A DNA stretch of 64,000 bases from Desulfovibrio gilichinskyi (GTDB lineage Bacteria > Desulfobacterota > Desulfovibrionia > Desulfovibrionales > Desulfovibrionaceae), in contig NZ_FWZU01000007.1 of the NCBI RefSeq assembly GCF_900177375.1, positions 58,657 to 122,656 of the forward strand. Reading direction: 5' to 3'. Below the pieces are notes generated by a model that ran no database searches, had not been told where the DNA came from, and saw nothing but the letters and a program-made list of their open reading frames with translations. Shown here piece after piece: positions 41,875-52,147 of the stretch. The position numbers and the translations under genes were made by a program. The stretch's first letter is position 1. Every line of letters begins with the position of its first letter.

Positions 41875-42811
41875 TGTAATGCCTGAACCTGTTCAGATCT
41901 TTTTCACTCATATGGAGATTGAAAAAGGATGTTCTAAAGCTACATTACGGTCATATGAAAAAGATTTAGTTCAATTCGAAGAATTCCTTTCCACTCGCTC
42001 AGAGTCGCTTTCAAACCCTGAAAAAATTTCAGTAGATCATATCCGAAGTTTTCTGGCGAAACTTCACGGGCGTAAGCTTGCTAAAAGTTCCCTTTCACGG
42101 AAACTTTCTACACTTCGATCATTTTTCAAATACATGGTACGCCACCGTTTTATTGCCAACGATCCCATGTCCGGAATACGAAATCCTAAACAGGAAATCA
42201 GACAGCCGCGTTCATTGAATGTTGATCAGGCTGTTAATCTTCTTGATTCAAAATGCGGGGTCGAACCGCAGGATAAGCGTGATCTGGCTATTGCCGAACT
42301 TTTGTACGGCTCGGGATTACGGGTAAGTGAAGCTGTTTCACTCGGCATTTATGATGTTGATACTTCATCCGGGCTTGTCCGGGTAACAGGGAAGGGTAAC
42401 AAAGAACGTCTTTCACCGCTCAGTGACACTGCCCGCGAGGCTCTTGATTCATATCTTGCCGTCCGGGAAGAGCTTGGTCCTGCCATTGAAGAGACTGCAC
42501 TTTTTATAGCGAATCGGGGCGGACGCATTAATCGAAGGCAGGTCAATCGGATTCTTTTGCGCATGGCCGAAGAAGCTGGATTGTACGGGGGAGTACATCC
42601 TCATATGTTGCGTCATAGTTTTGCCTCGCACATGTTGCAGTCCGGAGCGGATATGCGTTCCGTGCAGGAATTGCTGGGTCATGAAAATCTTACTACTACT
42701 CAGCGGTATACTCATTTGAATTTACAGCATATTATGAATGTTTATGATAAAGCTCATCCTCTATCCGAAAGTGGCGCAGTCAGTAATAAACAAGGTGAAA
42801 ATGATGATTAA
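41849..42811 (+). CDS. xerC: Site-specific tyrosine recombinase XerC
   Basis: 320 residues. N-terminal SAM-like DNA-binding domain 12-105; catalytic domain with R158 (GLRVSE), K182 (GKGNKE), H252-x-x-R255 (HMLRHSF), H278 and Y287 (RYTHL), the full active-site set. The C-terminal HLNLQHIMNVYDKAHP resembles XerC rather than XerD. It resolves chromosome dimers at dif in Gram-negative bacteria. Start overlaps the upstream gene; the next ATG (MPEPVQ) is an alternative. Confidence 0.92.
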   Translation: MSSTAGTHNVMPEPVQIFFTHMEIEKGCSKATLRSYEKDLVQFEEFLSTRSESLSNPEKISVDHIRSFLAKLHGRKLAKSSLSRKLSTLRSFFKYMVRHRFIANDPMSGIRNPKQEIRQPRSLNVDQAVNLLDSKCGVEPQDKRDLAIAELLYGSGLRVSEAVSLGIYDVDTSSGLVRVTGKGNKERLSPLSDTAREALDSYLAVREELGPAIEETALFIANRGGRINRRQVNRILLRMAEEAGLYGGVHPHMLRHSFASHMLQSGADMRSVQELLGHENLTTTQRYTHLNLQHIMNVYDKAHPLSESGAVSNKQGENDD

Positions 42812-42871
42812 GTTACTTATTTTAACAATTAGATGTATATAATTAAAATTATCAACTTTGGAGGATGATCT

Positions 42872-43432
42872 ATGAAAAAGCAGACAGCAGCCGTGGTTAC
42901 AAACGCAATTGCGGATAATAGTGAAGCGGCTAGGAATGCAGCTCTTTTTGAAATTCGCAGTTTAAAGAAAGATCTTGCTCAGCTTGAAAAGGAACTTTCG
43001 TCTAAGAAAAATGAAAGTATCGACCCTGCTTTTGATCTGATCCACAGTGCTTTTGAAATTTTCCGTTATACACAGGTGATAGCAGAAAATGTAAAATTGA
43101 CTGAACAGATTGATGAAGTTCTTGAAAAAACTTCATATAAGGATTTTCTTGATTCAAAGGGGGCTAGGATATTAAAAAAGCCTGAGGGATGGCACTGGAT
43201 TTCGCCCGCAGGTGAAATGCACTTTTTGGGAGCCGGATCTGAAACTCAGACTGCAGCAGAAAAGCTTGAGTCTATAATTTCAAATCGCAAGAAGCCTGCT
43301 AAAAAGAAAGTTGTTGTTAAAAATGATGCGCCTAAAGCTGAGACTGATACCGTAAAAGTTGATGATCCAGCTGCTTCGAAACCAATTGCCGACGACAGTA
43401 CAAAAGATCCGAAAAAAAGTAAGACAAAATAG
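42872..43432 (+). CDS. Uncharacterised protein with Lys-rich tail
   Basis: 186 residues. Helical N-terminal half with coiled coil (about 25-50, EIRSLKKDLAQLEKELSSKK), a middle segment (WHWISPAGEMHFLGAGSET) and a disordered Lys/Asp/Pro tail (about 135-186). No family recognised. GGAGGATGATCT lies before the ATG; a strong terminator follows. It may be transcribed with xerC. Confidence 0.65.
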   Translation: MKKQTAAVVTNAIADNSEAARNAALFEIRSLKKDLAQLEKELSSKKNESIDPAFDLIHSAFEIFRYTQVIAENVKLTEQIDEVLEKTSYKDFLDSKGARILKKPEGWHWISPAGEMHFLGAGSETQTAAEKLESIISNRKKPAKKKVVVKNDAPKAETDTVKVDDPAASKPIADDSTKDPKKSKTK

Positions 43433-43452
43433 TTTTAGACATAGCTTAGGCA

Positions 43453-43487
43453 AAAAAAAGGCGTTCCAAATGGAACGCCTTTTTTTG
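43453..43487. terminator. Bidirectional terminator between convergent genes
   Basis: Stem GGCGTTCCA/TGGAACGCC with a 2-base loop, flanked by A run upstream and T run downstream; works on both strands. Confidence 0.93.
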
Positions 43488-43503
43488 ATTTATTACTTGG
43501 TCC

Positions 43504-44583
43504 TTATGCCGTGCAAGCCTCTTCAAATTCAGAGCTGAGTTCAGCAATTAATTCTTTAACAGAGATTATCTTTTTAGCTCTGTATGCATTTGCGCCTGCG
43601 AAAGCAAAACCGTATTTCAGTTTTCCGCGCTGTGCGTTGATCAGTGCGGAAGCAATGCAATATGGAGCTGTTTCAACATTACAGGTTTTAAGGCATTTAA
43701 AGCTACATTTAAAAGGAGTTTTTTTACCTTCAGTAACTTCTTCGAGGAACTCATTTTTAAGAGCTCTTCCCGGTAGTCCTACAGGGCTTTGAATTACTGT
43801 CATATCATCTTCAGAAGCATCAATATAAGCCTGCTTGAATTTTTCGTCCGCGTCACATTCGTGAGTTGTTACGAATCTTGTTCCAAGCTGTACTCCTGAT
43901 GCACCCATTTTAATGTACTTACAAATGTCTTCTCCGGTATAGACTCCACCGGCAGCAATAACCGGGATTGTTTTACCTGTTTTTTCTTCAAATACTTTAA
44001 CAGCATCAAGAACTTCAGGTAGAATTGAGTCTAGCGCAAAATCAGGATCATCAAGCTGATCGCGGTGGAATCCAAGATGACCGCCTGCTTTAGGTCCTTC
44101 AACGACAAATGCGTCTGGAACATAGTCGAACTTGGACATCCACTTTTTGCAGATGATAGAAGCCGCTCTTCCAGAAGAAACGATTGGCACTAATTTAGTC
44201 TTAGCACCGTCAACAAGGTACTTAGGAAGATCCAACGGAAGGCCTGCACCGGAAAAAATAATATCAACACCTTCTTTAACGGAGGTTGATACCTGCGCAG
44301 CGAAATCAGTCAGAGCAACCATGATGTTGACTCCAATGATGCCGGAAGTCTTAGCTTTTGCTTTTCTGATCTCATCAGCTAAAGCTTCGCTTTGGGCCTC
44401 TGGTGTGCTTTTGTTTGGTTTTGAGCTGGTAAGGCCGATCATTGCTGCTGCAATAACGCCTATTCCGCCTTCTTCAGCTACAGCTGAAGCTAAACCTGAA
44501 AGAGATATCCCTACACCCATTCCACCTTGGATAATGGGTACTCTGGCAACTAGGTCGCCTATTTTAAGTTGGGGAAGCTTCAT
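43504..44583 (-). CDS. Nitronate monooxygenase-like flavin enzyme
   Basis: 359 residues. Class of FMN TIM-barrel enzymes related to 2-nitropropane dioxygenase and FabK: IQGGMGVGIS near the start, FVVEGPKAGGHLG and GASGVQLGTRF. Substrate not predictable. AGGAG before ATG. Monocistronic, with a bidirectional terminator downstream. Confidence 0.85.
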   Translation of the reverse strand: MKLPQLKIGDLVARVPIIQGGMGVGISLSGLASAVAEEGGIGVIAAAMIGLTSSKPNKSTPEAQSEALADEIRKAKAKTSGIIGVNIMVALTDFAAQVSTSVKEGVDIIFSGAGLPLDLPKYLVDGAKTKLVPIVSSGRAASIICKKWMSKFDYVPDAFVVEGPKAGGHLGFHRDQLDDPDFALDSILPEVLDAVKVFEEKTGKTIPVIAAGGVYTGEDICKYIKMGASGVQLGTRFVTTHECDADEKFKQAYIDASEDDMTVIQSPVGLPGRALKNEFLEEVTEGKKTPFKCSFKCLKTCNVETAPYCIASALINAQRGKLKYGFAFAGANAYRAKKIISVKELIAELSSEFEEACTA

Positions 44584-44821
44584 TTGTAAGTTCTCCTATA
44601 TGTATTTACTAAACTACTTGAAAAATTAAAGATAATACAAAATATTCTGTATTAATGTACTGTTATAAAATCTTTAAAAGCTATTTTGAACTATTCTAAC
44701 TAGAGTATAGTGCGAGCAAAGTTTTTTCCTGTATGAGCGTTTAAGTCAAGTGTTTTTTACTTTAGAATCTATGGAAAACTATGTAATAATTTTGGTCTTT
44801 TCATGTAACTTGTAACATTCT

Positions 44822-46012
44822 CTACTGTATGTATTTATCAACGATCATTTCTGCAAAAAACATGGATCCTGTGAATGCCGGAGAAATTGCATTAAGTACG
44901 TGTACACTTTTGTTGTCACTTTCAATTAGAAAATCCATGACAAGTTCGTTACGTTTTATATCTACAAGTTGAGGGCGGATTCCGACTTTAGGGGTGCTCT
45001 CAATATCATCAGGATTTAATTCTTTGACTAATTCTTTTGCATCGTTAAAAAAACATTTGAAGAAATATTTGCGCGGTTCTTCAAAGGCTATGGAGCGGAA
45101 TTTTTGGTTCTTCATAAAAAGGACCGCATCCCTTAATATAATACTGAAAGCTTCACTGTCCAGTCCTGCTAAGATGCCGTAATTTTCTCTGCCGAAAGCC
45201 GGAATTGCCGTAGGCCCAAGATAAACATCCCCGGTCGCACTTCTGGTAAAGTGTATGCCGAGAAACGGGTTTTTAATATTGGGGACAGGATAAATACTTC
45301 CTTTAATTATATCAGCCTTATTCTTTTTAAGTTTTTTGTAAATTCCTTTGAAAGGAATGAGCTGGTAGCCTTCGCCGAAGCCGAAAGGTCTGGCAACCTG
45401 ATCACTGTATGCTCCTGCGGCGTTAATAAACAGGCCGCAACTGATTTCACCTTTGTCTGTAACAATTATATTGTTCTTTCTTGCTGTGATAAAACTTGTG
45501 CCGAGCATAAAAGTGACTTTACCGCTTTGCAATAGATCATTGTAGAGTGACTTCATTACTGCGCGCGGGTCAACAACCGCCGTATAGTGTGAAAAAAGAG
45601 CTTCTTTACATGTTTTTGCATTCGGCTCTATCTGTGAAAGTCTCTCTTCGTCTATCAGTTCAACTTTTGCTCCGTTAGCTGTGGCTCTGGCATACAGCTC
45701 ATGCAAAGTAGAAATTTCTGATTCGTTTTTTGCAACAATTACTTTGCCGGTTTCGAGCAACGGTAATCCTTTCTCTTTGCAGTAAGCCTTCATTTTAAAA
45801 TTACCTGAAAGGCATGACTGAGCGCGCAAACTTCCCGGAGCGTAATATATACCGGCATGCAATACGCCGCTGTTACGACCTGAAGCGTGTTTTGCCACTT
45901 CGTCTTCTTTATCGATAATGAGAATATCCTTATGTCCTCTGGCAAGCAGTTCACGTGCCAAGGTTAATCCTACTATGCCTGCTCCGCATATCATTATTTC
46001 AGTAGTCTTCAT
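44822..46012 (-). CDS. lhgO: L-2-hydroxyglutarate oxidase
   Basis: 396 residues. FAD-binding Rossmann motif at the start (MICGAGIVGLTLAREL), HASGRNSGVLHAGIYYAPGS and the GHYxAVVDPR segment (SHYTAVVDPRAV), as in LhgO. It oxidises L-2-hydroxyglutarate to 2-oxoglutarate, feeding electrons to the membrane. It begins 11 bases after the addB-like stop, so it is probably in that operon. Confidence 0.9.
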   Translation of the reverse strand: MKTTEIMICGAGIVGLTLARELLARGHKDILIIDKEDEVAKHASGRNSGVLHAGIYYAPGSLRAQSCLSGNFKMKAYCKEKGLPLLETGKVIVAKNESEISTLHELYARATANGAKVELIDEERLSQIEPNAKTCKEALFSHYTAVVDPRAVMKSLYNDLLQSGKVTFMLGTSFITARKNNIIVTDKGEISCGLFINAAGAYSDQVARPFGFGEGYQLIPFKGIYKKLKKNKADIIKGSIYPVPNIKNPFLGIHFTRSATGDVYLGPTAIPAFGRENYGILAGLDSEAFSIILRDAVLFMKNQKFRSIAFEEPRKYFFKCFFNDAKELVKELNPDDIESTPKVGIRPQLVDIKRNELVMDFLIESDNKSVHVLNAISPAFTGSMFFAEMIVDKYIQ

Positions 46013-46023
46013 CTAATTATTAC

Positions 46024-48939
46024 TTATGCTCCGCATGCTTCTCGGTATGAACACCAACTGCACTGCGCTGAACGAATTGCTTTAAATTGCGGTTCACAGA
46101 TCATATTTTTAATAAGAAATGTTGAGAGCGCAGGTATTTTTGTGCCGATAATATCGATTCTTTCTTCTTCATCTGTTTTTGAATCAAATAAGAATTTTTC
46201 CTGACCCTCTTTTACAAGTTCAACAAGCGCAGCTTGATGAGGCATTACTGATGAGGTGTGGTGATCCATCAATAAATATAGGGGAAGCTGAAGGCTGTTC
46301 GCACTTGATTTAATTTTTTCAAGAAAATCTGCTGAGTCGTACTGCAAGCTTTGCTGTTCTTCAAGTATTGGATTCCAAATTTCAGAATTTTCCCAAAAAG
46401 ATTTGCGGGGCATATGTAACTGCCCTGTTTTATAGTCGATAACATAGCGGCTGTCGTTACGACTATCAACCCTGTCGATTCGGCCGTGAATTTTTACTGC
46501 GTAATTATCATAACCATCCAGATTAAGAATTGCCTGCGCGCTTGTTTCCAGGGCTACTATTTTTGTCTGCCCAATATTGTTAAGAAATAAAGTAAGTCTG
46601 TTTTTACCTGCGTATTCAAGTGACTTTTTAATATCATATGGCAGATTCAGGTAAAGTGAATCGCGTTCAAGCCTCATCATAAAAAGTTCACTTAATTCAT
46701 TGAAGTTTAAATCTTTGCCGCAGATTTCATTGCCGAGTTGCGGTGTTAAAAAATCTTTCAGCACTGAATGGATAAGTTCGCCGAATCCGGCGCGATCTCC
46801 GTCCAAGTCAACTGTTGCAGTTTCCCTTACGTTTGAGAGGTAGCGGAAAAAGAAAAGCTTGGGGCAAGTGACATAGCAATCCATGGCTGAAGGTGAAAGC
46901 CCTTTATGTTTAAGCATGTCTTCAAGCTTTGCGGCCACAGGCTCTTTCGCAATGGCGACGGGGACATTAAGTATTGCCCCGACTGGAAAGTTGATTGCTT
47001 TTAAAGGAAAATTCTCACTGGGAGTGATTATTCTTTTTTCTTTTTGTTCGATTTTCCAGAGGAGTTGTTCAACAAAGCGGCTGCGTACACTTTTTGAATC
47101 AAGCAGGCCGGGCTGAACACCGCTTTGATAGAAGATGCATGATTCTTCACTACCCATAATGAGTCTGTAAAAGTTATAGCTGGCAACACTTTCGCGTTCA
47201 TGTGAATCCGGGAGATCAAGTAGATGTCTTAACTGGTCCGGTAAAAGCGGATCATACGGGTCAGTGCCCGGTATTTTTTCGTCTACCGTGTCAAGAATGA
47301 ATGTACGTTTGAAGTTAAGCAATCTGCTTTCGAGCATACCGAGTACCTGCATGCTGGAAATCGGGTCCGGCTCAAAGGATACCCGCTGTGAGGAAAGGAG
47401 CTGTCTGAATATGGAAAAGGATAAAGATTGACCGAAATCTTCTTCACTGATGGAGCTTTCGCGAAGTTCGGGAATAACTTCGTTCATCAACCTGAACAAA
47501 CATTCTGAGTCCAGCAGGTAGCGTTGCCATAAAGTTCCGCCGCGTAAGCGAAGCATTTCCGCCATATGCTGTAAGCTGTCAGCAAGCTCCTCCAGTGTTG
47601 TGATTTTTGCAAAGCCGTCAATGCAAAGGTTTACAACTTCTGCCCGGAGTTCTTCTGTCGTTTCAGAATTATCAACAAGGTTGCCGTTTTCATCGCAGTA
47701 AACCGGAATAAAATCATTTGGATCGGCATAAGGAGAACCGGATCTGAGCAGTGTTTCCCATTGATGAAAAATAGTTCTAAGCGGCTGATCGCCGTTAATC
47801 TCAAGCATTTTTAAATAAGGATGCCTGATCAATGCTAAAAGGTCTTTCCAGTAGTAGGTCGCACCGTTTTTATTTTCCTGAAGTTTTAGAATTGCTTCCA
47901 GCAGACCGTTCAGGGCAGATCGTTCAAGCGGATAGCCCATACTTATATTGATGTCGTGTTCCGGTAGATGATGCATTACCGGCAGCAGTAATGATGTGTC
48001 CGGCAGAACAACGGCGCATCCGTCATATGATCCGGTTGAAAGTTCTTCGCGCATGGCGCACAGCTGCGAGTGGCGGTCAAATCCCTCAAAGAATTTAAGC
48101 TCCGGCAGATCGCAACTTCCTTCGGTGTTGTCATCTGAGACCGCTTCGGCTCGCCAGTTACTCAGCCAGTTGTAGTGCTCTTTTACCGCAAAATGTCCCT
48201 TCTCGCGCAGGGCTAAAGCCGGGTCACTGTGCCAGATTACCCGCAAACCTAAATTGTCCCAAAGGTGATGGAAAAATTTATCTTCAACGCCGCTTAGTCC
48301 GTAAAATCCTGCCAGATATAATTTTTTACCTGCTAAAATATTATCCAGCTTATCTAAATTCTGAGACAGATTGCGGCTTTCAAGGCCACCGGTTGACCAG
48401 CCCCGTCTTTCAAGTGCTTCAACATATTTAACAAAAATTATTTCTATTTCTTCGAGCAAAGCGGCCGCCCAGTCGAGAACTTCTCCTTGCAGCATGGATA
48501 GATTGCGAGGCACAATATCCTGCCTGAGCATTTCCTCAAGCAGAGATGCAAGTCTGGTCCCCCACGGGAAAAACTTTTGCAGGTCAACGGGCAATTTCGC
48601 CAGTAAGCCTGTAGATTCAGTGCGAAGTCCTTCTATTATATGAAAGAGTAAACCTACTTGGTCCAGCTTACCGATTCTGCGCGGAAAAGATCCCGTAAGT
48701 TTCGGCATAAGTGAGCTTACAAACTCTGAAAAAGAATAAATCTCAGGCAGAATGCAAGGTTTCGGCAGATTTTCCGACGCGGCAAGAGCTTTTTTTAAAT
48801 ATCTGGCAGGCCGCTGGTGAGGAACGATAACAATTGTATTACTCAAGTCGCCGTCGGATTCATCTATTAAGATAGAACTGAAATTTTCGATAAAATCTTT
48901 TTTCCACGAAATAATGCTGAAAGGTGAGCGGGTGGTCAT
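46024..48939 (-). CDS. AddB-like nuclease/helicase subunit
   Basis: 971 residues. N-terminal helicase-like fold without an intact Walker A, C-terminal PD-(D/E)XK nuclease (RIDRVDSRNDSRYVIDYKTG) with cysteines for a 4Fe-4S cluster: one in CYVTCPKLFFF and three in CSWCSYREAC near the end. It resembles AddB, which with AddA forms a recombination helicase-nuclease. GGAGG precedes the ATG, and the ATGA overlap with addA couples translation. Confidence 0.88.
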   Translation of the reverse strand: MTTRSPFSIISWKKDFIENFSSILIDESDGDLSNTIVIVPHQRPARYLKKALAASENLPKPCILPEIYSFSEFVSSLMPKLTGSFPRRIGKLDQVGLLFHIIEGLRTESTGLLAKLPVDLQKFFPWGTRLASLLEEMLRQDIVPRNLSMLQGEVLDWAAALLEEIEIIFVKYVEALERRGWSTGGLESRNLSQNLDKLDNILAGKKLYLAGFYGLSGVEDKFFHHLWDNLGLRVIWHSDPALALREKGHFAVKEHYNWLSNWRAEAVSDDNTEGSCDLPELKFFEGFDRHSQLCAMREELSTGSYDGCAVVLPDTSLLLPVMHHLPEHDINISMGYPLERSALNGLLEAILKLQENKNGATYYWKDLLALIRHPYLKMLEINGDQPLRTIFHQWETLLRSGSPYADPNDFIPVYCDENGNLVDNSETTEELRAEVVNLCIDGFAKITTLEELADSLQHMAEMLRLRGGTLWQRYLLDSECLFRLMNEVIPELRESSISEEDFGQSLSFSIFRQLLSSQRVSFEPDPISSMQVLGMLESRLLNFKRTFILDTVDEKIPGTDPYDPLLPDQLRHLLDLPDSHERESVASYNFYRLIMGSEESCIFYQSGVQPGLLDSKSVRSRFVEQLLWKIEQKEKRIITPSENFPLKAINFPVGAILNVPVAIAKEPVAAKLEDMLKHKGLSPSAMDCYVTCPKLFFFRYLSNVRETATVDLDGDRAGFGELIHSVLKDFLTPQLGNEICGKDLNFNELSELFMMRLERDSLYLNLPYDIKKSLEYAGKNRLTLFLNNIGQTKIVALETSAQAILNLDGYDNYAVKIHGRIDRVDSRNDSRYVIDYKTGQLHMPRKSFWENSEIWNPILEEQQSLQYDSADFLEKIKSSANSLQLPLYLLMDHHTSSVMPHQAALVELVKEGQEKFLFDSKTDEEERIDIIGTKIPALSTFLIKNMICEPQFKAIRSAQCSWCSYREACGA

Positions 48940-51900
48940 ATCAGAACCTCCCGTGTGAACTGGCCATCTAGGTAGACAAGGAGTCCACGTAATTCTTTTT
49001 GATTTCCGTACATTTCTTTCAGCAATCTTAAATACCTTTTAACTTGTTTTTCATTCTCAGGCGAAGGGGAGCCTGTTTTATATTCAACCACCAATGCGCG
49101 GTTTTCTTCCAGCAGAAGCAGGTCCGCGCGGTGTGTTTCGCCTTTGCTGTCCATAATGGCAACTTCAGGTCTCCCGCGTTCAATGGCCGCGCGAACATCT
49201 TCAACGGATATGGCCCAGCTTGTCATGGCTGCGACTTCGGGGATGATAGTCTCGCGCTCATCCGCAATGGCGGGAAATTGTGCAAAGGCGGCTTCGGTGC
49301 TCCGCATACAATCACCGCTGTCATCACCTGTTAGAATAAGATTTTCCATAGCCTTATGCGCAAGTTCTCCGCGCATTCTGGCATCATAGGAATAGTCTTC
49401 TAAATTATGGCGATAGACTCTAAGCCTTGGCAGCCAAGCCATAAGCTCCGGTGATTGCAGGGAGGAATAGTCGGGAGCGATTAAATTCTCTGTTATTTCT
49501 TGCGTAGGTTTATTTTCTTGCAAAGATTCATCAATTGAAGGTTCCGTCCTTATCGGCGCGGTTCCATGCTCCAGCAGTCCTAGATCATTAAAACGTCCAT
49601 CAAGGATAGTTTCAATTGCGGAAAGTGCGGGAGTTACGCTTTTAACTTTTTCCGACGGCAGGAATCCGTATAATTCATCTCCGGCTCTGGTCCATGCTAC
49701 ATATAATAAATTGAGCTGTTCCGTGAACATGCGCGTACGGTTTTCATAATAAGTTTCGCCTAAAGCACTGCTCATCGGAGTCAGCATTACTTTTCCGTCC
49801 ACTTCAATGTCCGTGAAAGTTGTATCTGATCCTGATACCGCCCAGTTATGGAAAGGCACAATAATGACCGGAAATTCCAGCCCTTTTGATTTGTGGATGG
49901 TCATAATACGTACGGCATTTACGGATTCAGGGAGAGGTACTTTTTCCTCTGCGGACGAAAGTTCCCAGAAATCTAGGAACGCCGCCAGCGATGTTCCGCG
50001 TTTTTCTTCCGCCAAATGAACAACTTCCAAAAATCTGCGAATATAAAGTTCATCCTGAGGATTGCTTTCAATAATTTTGAACCGCGCGACCATTTCGCTT
50101 GCAAGGTCGTACGGAGTCATAAGACCAGATTTACGCAGGAACGGCGAAATATGGTACTTCCAGAAGTCGGGAAATTTTTCAGAAAAGCGGCGGTAGAGTG
50201 ATCCTTTATCTCGTGAACCAAGCCAGCTTACAATTTCATCATTTGATATGGCTGAAATGCGTTGAAAAACTTCCTTGCCGCAAATAAACTCCAGAAAAGC
50301 GAGATCGTCCTGCGGGTAATCCAGAAATTTAAGCAGTGATACAATCTGGCGAACTACAGGATGTCGATCAAGCTGAAGACTGTTTTCGGTGATTACCGGA
50401 ATTTCTTTTTCCACCAGCCAGTCACATACGAGCTGGGCATGTCCGTTGGAACGGACAAGGACGCATATATCCTTGAATTCTCTGCGAGGACAAAGTTCAT
50501 CTATTAAAAGATCAAAATTGCGTTTTGTTTCAGCTTCAATTTCAGATGAAGTTTCGGCAAACAGTTTTTGCAGTCTTACATATCCACCTGAACGGGGCTG
50601 GTTTGGTGGAAGCTTCTGCGATGCACCTTCAAAGGATGAAGCAATCTTTTCAGCAAGTTCTGTCTGCTGATCTTCCGGTCCGTTGGGGTAAAGAATTTCT
50701 GCCAGATCGGTTGCTACATCGTAGTCGGCAAGAGCATCGAAGAATGAGTTGTTGAACTCTATAACTTTTTCAAGACTGCGCCAGTTGTAATCAAGGTGGC
50801 CGGGAGTAAACTCTGTCAGTGTGGCAAGTTCCGGTTCGTCGGCTATTTCATCAAAAAGTTCAGATCTTCCGCCTCGCCAGCTGTAGATGGCCTGTTTTAC
50901 ATCACCAACATAGAACAGACTTCCGTTCTTGGATAAACATTCTACAGCTAGAGGAATCATAGCGTGCCATTGCTCAAGGCTGGTGTCCTGAAATTCGTCT
51001 ACTAGTAAATGATGCAGTCTCGACCCCATGCGGCAGAAGGCATCAGGGAGTGCTTCACCGCTTTGCAAAACATACGAAGCGACTCGTGGAAGTGATGAAC
51101 TAAGCAGCATTCCGTGCAGTGACTGGTATTCTATAATGTCATCGCGGATTTCTTCAACGATTCTGACAAACGGGGCAAGAGCATATGCTCCGCGCAAAAT
51201 CATGGCCTGATCACGGTAAAGAACGTGAGCTTTTTTCAGATCATCATAAATTTTTTCATGTAATGAATTGATATCGCATTTAGACTTTTTGTTCACGCAA
51301 TCCACAAAGCTTTCCTTTGTGACCATTGTCGATTCTTTAGGTTCCCCCATAAAATCGAGAGTTGCTGCGTGGTCCAGATATTTCAGCAGGTGACTTGAGG
51401 CTGCGATGCTTTCACTCTTTATTAATGAAGACATGGCGGAAACTGCTTTCATATATTTATCAAAATATCCTTGAAGCAATCCTGCTATTTCTTCCTGATC
51501 AGTAAGCCTTTCACCGGGGCATTCCAGAACATGCTCAAGAATTCTGATCAGCCTGAAACGCATTTGTTCAGCCAGCCAGAAACCCTGCTTGTTTTCTTTG
51601 ATAACGAGGCTTTTAACAGCGTCATCCATTAACTTTTTACGATACTCGTCGCCTTCTTCACATTGGGACAAAAATTTATTGAAGTTAGGCTCAAAAAGTG
51701 TCGCTGGATCGAAAAGCAGTTCAAACTCAGGGCTTAAGCCTAGTTCAAGGGCGAAAATACGCACCAGTAGATTCAGCAGACTGTCGATGGTTCTGATGTT
51801 TAACCTGTTGTAACGCTGTAAAATCGGAGTAAGTTGACGTTTGGCTGCGCCGGGAGTCCAGTCACTGCCGAGTCCGTCACCTTTTATGTCCAGTGCTCTG

Positions 51901-52118
51901 TTTTTAAGAGAGCGCACGACCCGTTCTTTCATTTCAGCGGCGGCTTTATTGGTGAAGGTCACCGCCATTATTTCAGGCCAGCAATAGCCTTTAGCCTGTG
52001 ATGATTTACAGACGGGAATTGAATCCTCTTCCTGCGATCCTGCAAGGAGGGATAAAAAGCGTGCAGTTAGTTCGTAGGTTTTACCGGAACCGGCGGAAGC
52101 TTTTACCTGTTTGAGCAT
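48936..52118 (-). CDS. AddA-like UvrD-family helicase/nuclease
   Basis: 1060 residues. Walker A (ASAGSGKTYEL), Walker B-type DEFQDTSLEQW, motif VTFTNKAAAEMKER, TIHKSKGLEFPVIIV, and a C-terminal PD-(D/E)XK nuclease (RADLLLLEENRALVVEYKTG). With AddB it would process double-strand breaks to 3' ssDNA for RecA. The gene lies 29 bases after the EamA gene, so an eamA-addA-addB-lhgO transcript is likely. Confidence 0.9.
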   Translation of the reverse strand: MLKQVKASAGSGKTYELTARFLSLLAGSQEEDSIPVCKSSQAKGYCWPEIMAVTFTNKAAAEMKERVVRSLKNRALDIKGDGLGSDWTPGAAKRQLTPILQRYNRLNIRTIDSLLNLLVRIFALELGLSPEFELLFDPATLFEPNFNKFLSQCEEGDEYRKKLMDDAVKSLVIKENKQGFWLAEQMRFRLIRILEHVLECPGERLTDQEEIAGLLQGYFDKYMKAVSAMSSLIKSESIAASSHLLKYLDHAATLDFMGEPKESTMVTKESFVDCVNKKSKCDINSLHEKIYDDLKKAHVLYRDQAMILRGAYALAPFVRIVEEIRDDIIEYQSLHGMLLSSSLPRVASYVLQSGEALPDAFCRMGSRLHHLLVDEFQDTSLEQWHAMIPLAVECLSKNGSLFYVGDVKQAIYSWRGGRSELFDEIADEPELATLTEFTPGHLDYNWRSLEKVIEFNNSFFDALADYDVATDLAEILYPNGPEDQQTELAEKIASSFEGASQKLPPNQPRSGGYVRLQKLFAETSSEIEAETKRNFDLLIDELCPRREFKDICVLVRSNGHAQLVCDWLVEKEIPVITENSLQLDRHPVVRQIVSLLKFLDYPQDDLAFLEFICGKEVFQRISAISNDEIVSWLGSRDKGSLYRRFSEKFPDFWKYHISPFLRKSGLMTPYDLASEMVARFKIIESNPQDELYIRRFLEVVHLAEEKRGTSLAAFLDFWELSSAEEKVPLPESVNAVRIMTIHKSKGLEFPVIIVPFHNWAVSGSDTTFTDIEVDGKVMLTPMSSALGETYYENRTRMFTEQLNLLYVAWTRAGDELYGFLPSEKVKSVTPALSAIETILDGRFNDLGLLEHGTAPIRTEPSIDESLQENKPTQEITENLIAPDYSSLQSPELMAWLPRLRVYRHNLEDYSYDARMRGELAHKAMENLILTGDDSGDCMRSTEAAFAQFPAIADERETIIPEVAAMTSWAISVEDVRAAIERGRPEVAIMDSKGETHRADLLLLEENRALVVEYKTGSPSPENEKQVKRYLRLLKEMYGNQKELRGLLVYLDGQFTREVLI

Positions 52119-52147
52119 ATTTTTGAGAACCTTTTAAGCTGTTGAAA